8,979 nt of DNA from NCBI GenBank assembly GCA_013619005.1, contig JABXKY010000346.1:1-8979 (forward strand), written 5' to 3'. Made by a program: the position numbers and the translations under genes. Source of the stretch: Candidatus Bathyarchaeota archaeon. GTDB lineage: Archaea; Thermoproteota; Bathyarchaeia; TCS64. The notes under the pieces were generated by a model. That model was not told the origin of the DNA, did not search any database, and worked only from the letters and a program-made list of their open reading frames with translations. Shown here piece by piece: positions 1-6,432 of the stretch (position 1 is its first letter; each line of letters begins with the position of its first letter).

Positions 1-861
1 AAGTTTTGGAATAATATCCATCAGTATGTGGTGAAAAGTCCACGGATCATCGCTGTCTAACGCCTTTCTAGATAGCTTTTCTGGGAACAGGTCTAGGTAT
101 ACATTGTAATCTTGTGAGATTATTATCTGGTTCTCGTAACCTTTTTCCAAGAGCTCAACAAGGACATCGACTCTTGAGTCATTTGAAAGAATCGACTCTA
201 TACCAAACCTATCTAACCCAATATAGCACCCGGAAGCTAGTATGGTTTCAAGATAATCCATATCAGCTGTGTCTCCACAATGGCCAATAACCAGTTTACC
301 TGGTTCAACACCTTCGTCTAACAAAATCTCAAGTTGGGGTATTCCGTTCTTGTAAGCACTGTTACTATGTGTAATAACGGGGAGTCCGCTTTTTTTGTGA
401 AGTCTTGAAGCTACTCTAAGCAGTTTCTCGTTGGTTGGTGTTATTTCTGTCGCAGATGCACATTTGATTACACCTGGCTTAATGTCAGTTCCTTGTATTC
501 CTTCCTCTATTTCGGGTATCAACTGGTCTACAAGGTCGTCGATTTGCCACCCGTTGAGGAAAAATTCATCAATATGGTAGAACCCTGTGGATGCAATTAT
601 GTTTACACCTGATTTTTCTGATACTTCACGTAGTAGCCTTATGTCTCTTCCGAGGTTTATTGGGGTAGCATCTACTATTGTTTGTAATCCTTGTTGTTTC
701 GCGTAACGTAGTTCACTTATTGCACTGGATAAAACCTCTTGACGGTTGAACCAGTCAGGGAATGCTTGATCCATTGAAGTGTTTTTGCAAGCGATGTGTT
801 CATGCATTAAAGTGAAACCCAACTCAGATGGATCAATTGGGCCTAAAACAGAGTTTACCAT
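1..861 (-). CDS. Phosphotriesterase-family metal-dependent hydrolase (C-terminus cut by window edge)
   Basis: The reading frame is open from an ATG at 861-859 to position 1 (287 residues); the C-terminus lies outside. An in-frame TGA at 873-871 makes this ATG the first possible start. The protein is a TIM-barrel amidohydrolase of the phosphotriesterase (PTE/Php/lactonase) group. The binuclear metal ligands can all be assigned: His20 and His22 in MHEH, the probable carbamylated Lys133 (VIKCA), His165 (VITHS), His194 (IGHCGD) and Asp251 (SQDY). Family members are about 315-360 residues, so roughly 30 or more are missing. Members hydrolyse lactones, esters or phosphotriesters; the substrate cannot be told from sequence. 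There is no signal peptide, so it is probably cytosolic. It lies downstream of the cold-shock gene on the same strand but behind a terminator, so it probably has its own promoter. Its GC content (about 40%) and AT-ending codons, with arginine often CGT or AGA, differ sharply from the leuS side, suggesting acquisition by transfer. Confidence 0.87.
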   Translation of the reverse strand, partial: MVNSVLGPIDPSELGFTLMHEHIACKNTSMDQAFPDWFNRQEVLSSAISELRYAKQQGLQTIVDATPINLGRDIRLLREVSEKSGVNIIASTGFYHIDEFFLNGWQIDDLVDQLIPEIEEGIQGTDIKPGVIKCASATEITPTNEKLLRVASRLHKKSGLPVITHSNSAYKNGIPQLEILLDEGVEPGKLVIGHCGDTADMDYLETILASGCYIGLDRFGIESILSNDSRVDVLVELLEKGYENQIIISQDYNVYLDLFPEKLSRKALDSDDPWTFHHILMDIIPKL

Positions 862-904
862 AAAACAGAGTCAGGGGGCGCGCTATTTGTAGATTCGGAG
901 GCAT

Positions 905-914
905 CAATATACCC
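905..914 (-). promoter_or_regulatory. Possible TATA element of the phosphotriesterase-family gene
   Basis: On the minus strand these bases read GGGTATATTG, an archaeal TATA-like element. Transcription starting about 25 bases downstream would begin near 883 and leave a leader of about 20 bases before the ATG at 861. No convincing Shine-Dalgarno sequence is visible in that leader. The call is from sequence resemblance and spacing only. Confidence 0.3.
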
Positions 915-977
915 ATAACATTAGTAGTGTATTCAGGGATGGATTGATTTACGCGCGCGCAACATATCAGTGGGTTT

Positions 978-996
978 AAAAAAGGGGCGATGCCCC
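978..996 (-). terminator. Hairpin plus T6 terminator of the cold-shock gene
   Basis: On the minus strand, GGGGC-ATC-GCCCC forms a five-base-pair all-GC stem with a three-base loop and is followed directly by six T residues. It starts about 30 bases after the cold-shock gene stop. Archaeal termination mainly needs the T-run, so the GC hairpin in front of it is a more bacterial-looking arrangement. It separates the cold-shock gene from the phosphotriesterase-family gene downstream. Confidence 0.6.
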
Positions 997-1026
997 AACT
1001 TTACGGGTCCATTCGAATATACCCGT

Positions 1027-1221
1027 TTACTCTACTACCTTTACGTTTGAAGCCCTTGGGCCCTTAGGGGAGTCCTCGACATCGAACTCTACCTTCTGAC
1101 CTTCGCGAAGCTCGGATACTCCGTCAAGGGCTGTATGATGAACGAAAACCTCATCGTCTTGCCCCTCAACGCCTATGAAGCCGAAGCCCCTGTCAAGCCA
1201 TTTTTTAACTATACCTTCCAA
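1027..1221 (-). CDS. Cold-shock-domain nucleic-acid-binding protein
   Basis: This is a single cold-shock domain of 64 residues, about the size of CspA-like proteins (65-70). The RNA-binding motifs are clear: RNP1 as RGFGFI at residues 11-16 and RNP2 as VFVHHT at residues 25-30. The family ending is also present (EDSPKGPRASNV, compare KGPQAANV in bacterial Csps). Such proteins bind single-stranded RNA or DNA and act as RNA chaperones in the cytoplasm. I chose the TTG at 1221-1219 because a perfect GAGGTGA (1233-1227) lies five bases upstream. A GTG at 1230-1228 would add Met-Lys-Tyr and align well with CspE, but it sits inside that ribosome binding site and would have no spaced one of its own. 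The gene is monocistronic, ends at a hairpin terminator, and is divergent from leuS. Csp genes are patchily distributed in archaea and probably came from bacteria. Confidence 0.9.
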   Translation of the reverse strand: MEGIVKKWLDRGFGFIGVEGQDDEVFVHHTALDGVSELREGQKVEFDVEDSPKGPRASNVKVVE

Positions 1222-1226
1222 ATATT

Positions 1227-1233
1227 TCACCTC
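1227..1233 (-). promoter_or_regulatory. Ribosome binding site deciding the cold-shock gene start
   Basis: The minus strand reads GAGGTGA, a perfect match to the complement of the usual archaeal 16S 3' end (CACCTCC region). It stands five bases before a TTG codon and overlaps the competing GTG start. This placement argues for the TTG. Confidence 0.55.
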
Positions 1234-1274
1234 TCTGCGTCTACGTTAACGATGCTAAGCATATGGTTATGTAG

Positions 1275-1292
1275 CTGATTTAAACATATCAG
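1275..1292 (-). promoter_or_regulatory. Candidate cold-shock gene promoter: TATA-like core inside an inverted repeat
   Basis: The minus strand carries GTTTAAATC (1285-1277), a TATA-like AT core. Transcription from about 25 bases downstream would begin near 1255 and give a leader of about 30 bases with the GAGGTGA site. The core is enclosed by a five-base inverted repeat, CTGAT (1275-1279) and ATCAG (1288-1292), which could be an operator. The right part of the element (AACATATCAG) recurs at 961-970. Confidence 0.35.
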
Positions 1293-1447
1293 ACAAACTG
1301 AACCAAAACGCGTGGAGTGCACAGAAAAAATTGAACCCGTCATGTATTTTTCATTAATTGTATCTCTAGCCGGTGTTTATCTACCACGTTTTTGATCCTT
1401 TTCAGGAGCGCGCGCGCAGCAGATACGTAACTGTTTTTACTCATAAC

Positions 1448-1456
1448 CTTTATTCT
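1448..1456 (+). promoter_or_regulatory. leuS: Possible TATA element of leuS
   Basis: CTTTATTCT lies 39-47 bases before the leuS ATG. A start about 25 bases downstream (near 1475) would give a leader of about 20 bases that still contains the ribosome binding site GAGGT at 1482-1486. The rest of the divergent region 1231-1494 shows no tRNA, no convincing ORF and one uninterrupted GCGCGCGCGC run at 1408-1417. Confidence 0.3.
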
Positions 1457-1494
1457 GATTGGCATCCCAATGAGAATGATAGAGGTTATTATGC

Positions 1495-4413
1495 ATGGTT
1501 GAATGGAAAACAATCGAGGCGAAATGGCAGAAAAGGTGGAACGACGCGGAGGCGTTCAACACCGAGCCGGATCCGACGAAGCCCAAGTACTATCTGACGG
1601 TCGCTTACCCATACCCTAACAGCCCCCAGCACATCGGCCACGGGAGGACATACACCCTCACCGATGTTCACGCCAGGTTCCAGAGGATGCACGGAAAGAA
1701 CGTGCTACTCCCCATGGGCTGGCACTTCACTGGGACGCCGCTGTTTGCGATGGTGGAGAGGCTCAAGGACAAGGACCCGGGCATCCTCAACACTTTCCTC
1801 AATTTGTACAATATACCGGAGGAGAAGCTGCCCGAGCTGGAGGACCCCGTAGCCATGGCAACTTACTTCGCCATGGAGATCAAGCACGGGATGCAGCGCA
1901 TCGGCTACAGCATGGACTGGAGGAGGGAGTTCACAACAGTTGACGGCTACTACAGCAAGTTCATCGAGTGGCAGTTCGAGAAGCTCAGGGACAAGGGCTT
2001 CATCACCCAGGGAAGCCACCCGGTTGGCTGGTGCCCCAGCTGCGGAAACCCTGTTGGCCAGCACGACACGGTGGGGGACAAGGAGCCCGAGATCGAGGAG
2101 TTCGCGGTTATCAAGTTCAGGTACGACGACGTGTACTTCCCGGCTGGTACCCTGAGGACGGAGACCGTGTACGGGGTCACCAACATGTGGCTGAACCCTG
2201 ACGCGCTGTATGTGGAGGCCCAGGTTGAAGGCGAGAAGTGGATCATCAGCGCCGACGCCGCCAACAAGTTCCAGCTGCTGGGAAAGGATGTAAAGATCCT
2301 GGACGAGTTCATGGGCGAGAAGTACATCGGCGTGACGCTGACTAACCCGGTTACTGGCAAGGAGTTCCCCATACTGCCGGCGTCATTCGTCGACCCCAAG
2401 GCGGTCACGGGGGTCGTGATGTCGGTCCCGGCCCACGCCCCGTTTGACTACGTCGCCCTGGAGCAGCTGAAGAGGGAGATAAAGAAGAACCCGGGCAAGT
2501 TCAAGAAGATCAAGCCAGAGGACATCAAGGACATAGAGGCTATCGCGGTCATCGAGATAGACGGTTACAGCGAGATCCCGGCGAGGGACATCGTAGAGAA
2601 GATGAAGATCACTGACCAGAACGACCCCAACCTGGAGAAGGCGACCAAGCATATCTACAGCGCCGAGTTCCACGGAGGAAAGATGAGGAGCAACACAAGC
2701 CAGTACGCCTCACTCCCGGTACCTCAGGCAAAAGAAGCGGTCAAGGAGGACCTGGTGGCCAACGGCTCAGCGACAACCATGTACGAAATGCTGGAGCCCG
2801 TTCAGTGCCGCTGCGGAAGCGAGGTGGTGGTCAAGATATTCGAGAACCAGTGGTTCATCAACTATGGTGACGCCGCCTGGAAGAAGCTGGCCCACGAGAA
2901 CATCGAAGAGGCAAACATCATCCCCCGTGAGCTCAAACAGGAGTTCCACAACGTGGTTGACTGGCTGAAGGGCAAGGCATGCGCCAGAAAGATAGGTTTA
3001 GGTACCCCTCTGCCATGGGCACCTGACTGGACCATCGAGGCCCTGAGCGACTCGGTCATCTACATGGCCTACTACACGGTCATCAAGGGCATCAACGAGG
3101 TGAGACCCCAGCCCGAGCAGCTGACGGAGGAGTTCTGGGACTATGTGTTCCTGGACAAGGGAGACCCTGCGAAGGTAGCCGCCTCAACGGGTTACCCGGA
3201 GGACAAGCTGATGGAGCTGAGCAACGAGTTCAACTACTTCTACCCGCCGGACGCGAGGCACAGCGGCAGGGACCTCATCAGCAACCACCTGACCTACATG
3301 GTGTTCTGCCACAACGGTATCTGGCCCAAGGAGATGTGGCCGCAGGGCATCACTGTCAATGGCAGCGTGCTGATGGAGGGGAGCAAGATGAGTAAGAGCC
3401 TTAACAACATCATACCCCTGATCAACGCCATCGAGACGTTCGGGGCTGACCCTCTGAGGATAAGCCTCATGATCACGGCCGAGCCACTCAAGGACGCCGA
3501 CTTCAGCCCGGACCTGGCAAAGTCCATGGGGGACGCACTGGAGAGGTTCTACAGGAAGGCAGAGGACGTCATCGCGGCGGGCAAGGGAAACCCCACGGAG
3601 CTCAAGGACATTGATAGATGGATGTTGAGCAAGCTGCAGGGCCACATCGCCGACGCCAACGAGGCCATGGAGGAGCTCAAGGTAAGGAAGACCATCCACG
3701 CTGCCCTTTACAACCTCAACGTCGATATGGACTGGTACAGGAAACGCACTGCAAGGTACTTGGATGACCCTGAGAGGGCCGAGGCCATCAAGTACGTCGA
3801 GTGGACCGTGCTGGAAACACAGGTAAGGATGCTGACACCGTTCACCCCCCACCTCAGCGAGGAGGTGTGGGAGATGATGGGTGGAGAGGGCTTCGTTGCC
3901 TTCGCTGACTGGCCCCAGGTAGACGAGTCCATGGTGTCCAAGGACAGCGAGTCCATCGAGAACATCGTCCAGACCAGCATGGAGGACGTCCAGAAGATCA
4001 CAAGGGTCACTGGCATCAACCCAGGGAAGATATACTTCTACACGGCTGACGGCTGGAAGTGGAAGATATACATGAACGCTCTGGAGCTGGCAAAGAATAA
4101 CAGCTTGGACGTAGGCAGCCTCATCAGGATATCCCTCAAGGATGCGGAGATGAAGGTCAGGAGCAAAGAGGTGGCCGCATTCGCCAGGCAGCTGGTGGAC
4201 GACACCATCAAGCTGCCAGAGAGGGAGCTTAAGATGCGCATAAAGATGGGCCAGCTCAACGAGGTGGTCATCCTACAGGACGCGCTGAGCTTCATCGAGG
4301 GAGAGTACAGCGCTGAGGTAATCATCGCGGCCGAGTCGGACCCCTGGATAGAGGACCCGGCTAAGAGGGCCGCGAGGTCCAAGCCATACAGACCAGCCAT
4401 CTACGTGGCCTAA
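1495..4413 (+). CDS. leuS: Leucyl-tRNA synthetase, archaeal type
   Basis: This class I synthetase of 972 residues charges tRNA-Leu in the cytosol, and the length fits archaeal LeuRS. Visible in order are the catalytic HIGH motif at residues 46-49 and a zinc-type pair Cys180-x-x-Cys183 (CPSCGNP). The CP1 editing domain follows, with the threonine-containing RTETVYGVTN at 221-230 and VPAHAPFDY at 311-319, whose Asp318 matches the conserved editing aspartate. Then come a second Cys-Arg-Cys pair at 438-440, the KMSKS loop at 631-635, and an anticodon-binding and C-terminal region. The ending (KPYRPAIYVA) is the archaeal C-terminal signature. The editing residues are intact, so mischarged norvaline or isoleucine should be hydrolysed. 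The ATG is chosen because GAGGT at 1482-1486 sits eight bases upstream; a nearer ATG at 1491 gives only three codons. The gene is divergent from the cold-shock gene and convergent with the S9 peptidase. Confidence 0.98.
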   Translation: MVEWKTIEAKWQKRWNDAEAFNTEPDPTKPKYYLTVAYPYPNSPQHIGHGRTYTLTDVHARFQRMHGKNVLLPMGWHFTGTPLFAMVERLKDKDPGILNTFLNLYNIPEEKLPELEDPVAMATYFAMEIKHGMQRIGYSMDWRREFTTVDGYYSKFIEWQFEKLRDKGFITQGSHPVGWCPSCGNPVGQHDTVGDKEPEIEEFAVIKFRYDDVYFPAGTLRTETVYGVTNMWLNPDALYVEAQVEGEKWIISADAANKFQLLGKDVKILDEFMGEKYIGVTLTNPVTGKEFPILPASFVDPKAVTGVVMSVPAHAPFDYVALEQLKREIKKNPGKFKKIKPEDIKDIEAIAVIEIDGYSEIPARDIVEKMKITDQNDPNLEKATKHIYSAEFHGGKMRSNTSQYASLPVPQAKEAVKEDLVANGSATTMYEMLEPVQCRCGSEVVVKIFENQWFINYGDAAWKKLAHENIEEANIIPRELKQEFHNVVDWLKGKACARKIGLGTPLPWAPDWTIEALSDSVIYMAYYTVIKGINEVRPQPEQLTEEFWDYVFLDKGDPAKVAASTGYPEDKLMELSNEFNYFYPPDARHSGRDLISNHLTYMVFCHNGIWPKEMWPQGITVNGSVLMEGSKMSKSLNNIIPLINAIETFGADPLRISLMITAEPLKDADFSPDLAKSMGDALERFYRKAEDVIAAGKGNPTELKDIDRWMLSKLQGHIADANEAMEELKVRKTIHAALYNLNVDMDWYRKRTARYLDDPERAEAIKYVEWTVLETQVRMLTPFTPHLSEEVWEMMGGEGFVAFADWPQVDESMVSKDSESIENIVQTSMEDVQKITRVTGINPGKIYFYTADGWKWKIYMNALELAKNNSLDVGSLIRISLKDAEMKVRSKEVAAFARQLVDDTIKLPERELKMRIKMGQLNEVVILQDALSFIEGEYSAEVIIAAESDPWIEDPAKRAARSKPYRPAIYVA

Positions 4414-4419
4414 ACCCCA

Positions 4420-4425
4420 TTTTTT
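4420..4425 (+). terminator. leuS: Oligo-T terminator of leuS
   Basis: A run of six T residues begins seven bases after the leuS stop codon, a typical archaeal oligo-T termination signal. It overlaps the stop codon of the convergent S9 peptidase gene (4426-4424). No equivalent T-run is seen just past the peptidase gene, so its transcripts may read into the leuS 3' end. Confidence 0.45.
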
Positions 4426-6325
4426 ACACGTATCTCTCGAACCAGGCTATGGTTCTACGCAGGCTATCCAGGTAATTGGCCGGCTTCTTCCTGACCCCGT
4501 GACCGTCATCGACGTACCTGACCATCCTGGACTCTACGCCCATCTTCTTTAGGACCATGAAGAACTGCTCTGCCTCGCAGATAGGGGTGTCGTTGTCCAT
4601 CTCCCCGTGGATGAATAGGGTTGGCGTCCTTGCCTTGTGGGCCTGCCATATGGGGCTCTGACTTATCATCAGCTCAGGTTTCTCCCATGGCTTGCCCTCT
4701 AGCTCAACCTCCATCCACAGCGGGATGGCGCTACAGCCCCACTGGCTCCACAGGTTGCTGATACTGCTGACGGAAACCGCCGCCTTGAAACGGTGGGTCT
4801 GGGTTATGATCCAGTTGGTGAGGTAGCCCCCGTAGCTGACCCCCCAGACGCCCAGCCTGTCAGGGTCGATGTAGCCATACTTCCCTATGCAGTGGTCAAG
4901 GGCCTCAATGCAGTCCCTATACTCGCCGCCCAGCATGTCGCCCACCACGGCGTCGCTGAAATCGTTGCCGTACCCGCTGCTGCCCCTGTAGTTGATGACA
5001 ACCTGCACGAACCCGTGGGTGGTTGGCACGCTAAGCCCCGGGTTCCACGAGTACCCCCGCATCCCGCTGGGCCCTCCCTTGATGCTCATGAGGGTCGGGT
5101 ACTTCTTGGATGGGTCAAACTCCGCTGGCCTGTAGACCCAGCCCTGGATGTCCAAGCCGTCGCTTGTCTTGAACCTGAACTCCTCGGGCCAGGCCACGGT
5201 TTTCGTCAACGTGTTGTGGCTTGTGAGCCTTGTCTCGTCGACGTCCATGACGTATATCTCCGTGGGCGAGACGGGGTCGTTCACCGTGTAGCTCATGATG
5301 CCGTTGGCCAGTGAGATGTTACCGTGGGCTCGATCGCCATCCATAACTGTGTCCACATTCCCTGCTAGGTCAACCTTGTAGATCGGGTACATGCCCCTGT
5401 CCGCCGCCGTGAAGTAAATTGATTTAGAATCATCAGACCAGACGGGGGGATGTGAGCCGTGCCTGTCAAGTGAGGCGGAAAGGTCCCTCATCTCCGAGCC
5501 GTCCATGTTCATCACCCAGAGGTGTGAGTCCTCTGGAGTGCTCTCGTTGCTAGTGTCAGCCCTAGTGGTGGCTATGAACGCGATCTTAGACCCGTCCGGG
5601 CTGGACTTCGGGTTGTAAATCGCTCCCACCGTGTCGGTGAGCTGCTCAATCTCCTTTGTTGACGGGTCCACCCTGTAGATGTCCAGCTTCATGTTCAGGT
5701 CGTCCTCGCCAGTCCTGTTGGATACGAATATGATCTGACCGTCAGGGGTCCAGTCGATGCTGTGCTCGTCATAGTCCCCGAAAGTGAACTGCTCCGGGGG
5801 CTCGCCGCCGAGAGCCGAGACGGTGAATATGTGCCGCCTCCGCATGTCGCTGTACCCGTAGAAGCCCTTGAACATGAGCCTGTCCACGACCCTGATCTTG
5901 GATTCCTTGTCGTAGGGCTCAAGGGTGCCCAGATACGCTATCCTCGTCCCGTCTGGGCTCCACTTGACGATGTTCCCCACGACGCCGATGCCCAGTGACG
6001 CGTTGCTCACCTGGTACGTCGTGATCTTCCTCTTGTGGTCGCCGTTCCTGTCCATAACCCAGATGCCCGTGCAGCTCTCCTCGCCCTCGGTGTACGCGAT
6101 CCACGCGCCATCGGGGGACCAAATTGGCATTCCAGCCTTCCCAGACTCGGAGAGCTTACGCGGCTCCTCGCCCGGTGAGACGACGTAGACGTCGTTATCG
6201 GTTCTATTCTCCTTGAGGTTGATTGCCCCCAGCACGTAGACCACCGTCGATCCGTCCGGGCTCAGTTCAGGGGACCCGATTGACTTGATGGCCACCAGGT
6301 CATCCACCGTGATTCCTTGTCTCAT
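4424..6325 (-). CDS. S9-family serine peptidase (acylaminoacyl-peptidase / prolyl oligopeptidase type)
   Basis: The protein has 633 residues in two parts. The N-terminal beta-propeller (about 15-370) shows repeated SPDG-like blade motifs at 22-25, 70-73, 123-126, 193-196 and 242-245, plus a degenerate one near 297 (SDDS). The C-terminal alpha/beta-hydrolase (about 380-633) has the nucleophile Ser497 in GVSYGG, Asp577 in HGEMDNDTP and His609 in DDGHG, so the catalytic triad is complete. Family members remove N-acylated residues or cut short peptides admitted through the propeller. The order and length best fit the S9C acylaminoacyl-peptidase group, but the exact specificity is not visible. There is no signal peptide or membrane segment, so it probably acts in the cytosol on peptides released by the proteasome (inference). 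The ATG at 6325 is supported by GGTGA (6337-6333) seven bases upstream. The gene is monocistronic, convergent with leuS and divergent from kae1. Confidence 0.95.
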   Translation of the reverse strand: MRQGITVDDLVAIKSIGSPELSPDGSTVVYVLGAINLKENRTDNDVYVVSPGEEPRKLSESGKAGMPIWSPDGAWIAYTEGEESCTGIWVMDRNGDHKRKITTYQVSNASLGIGVVGNIVKWSPDGTRIAYLGTLEPYDKESKIRVVDRLMFKGFYGYSDMRRRHIFTVSALGGEPPEQFTFGDYDEHSIDWTPDGQIIFVSNRTGEDDLNMKLDIYRVDPSTKEIEQLTDTVGAIYNPKSSPDGSKIAFIATTRADTSNESTPEDSHLWVMNMDGSEMRDLSASLDRHGSHPPVWSDDSKSIYFTAADRGMYPIYKVDLAGNVDTVMDGDRAHGNISLANGIMSYTVNDPVSPTEIYVMDVDETRLTSHNTLTKTVAWPEEFRFKTSDGLDIQGWVYRPAEFDPSKKYPTLMSIKGGPSGMRGYSWNPGLSVPTTHGFVQVVINYRGSSGYGNDFSDAVVGDMLGGEYRDCIEALDHCIGKYGYIDPDRLGVWGVSYGGYLTNWIITQTHRFKAAVSVSSISNLWSQWGCSAIPLWMEVELEGKPWEKPELMISQSPIWQAHKARTPTLFIHGEMDNDTPICEAEQFFMVLKKMGVESRMVRYVDDGHGVRKKPANYLDSLRRTIAWFERYV

Positions 6326-6400
6326 AGGGCTTTCACCGTGTAATCATGTTTCAGAGGATACTTAACGGCTTTCAAGGCAGCCATCAATGCAAGGTATAGA

Positions 6401-6408
6401 TTTTTATC
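6401..6408 (+). promoter_or_regulatory. Candidate TATA element of the kae1-bud32-rdgB operon
   Basis: TTTTTATC lies about 25-32 bases before the TTG chosen as the kae1 start. With normal archaeal spacing, transcription would begin within a few bases of that TTG, so the first gene may be leaderless or nearly so. A weak Shine-Dalgarno-like GGTTGAG at 6422-6428 could instead act with a slightly longer leader. Confidence 0.4.
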
Positions 6409-6432
6409 CTGTCTTTGTTCTGGTTGAGTAAT

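Noticed and set aside
1231..1494. Search for a tRNA, riboswitch or T-box-like leader before leuS
   Set aside because: No cloverleaf, conserved T-arm sequence or long stable stem was seen; only promoter-like elements and a GC run are present.
1373..1597. 74-residue open frame on the plus strand
   Set aside because: It runs into the leuS coding sequence in another frame, its second half is a shadow of leuS (Arg/Ser-rich), and it matches no family.
3184..3852. 222-residue open frame antisense to leuS
   Set aside because: GC-rich genes with strong third-position bias leave long antisense frames. The leuS frame is full length and conserved here, and the antisense product has no recognisable domain.
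4793..5314. 173-residue open frame antisense to the S9 peptidase
   Set aside because: It lies wholly over the catalytic domain of a well-supported gene and is low in complexity (Val/Ala/Pro/His-rich), as expected for a shadow frame.
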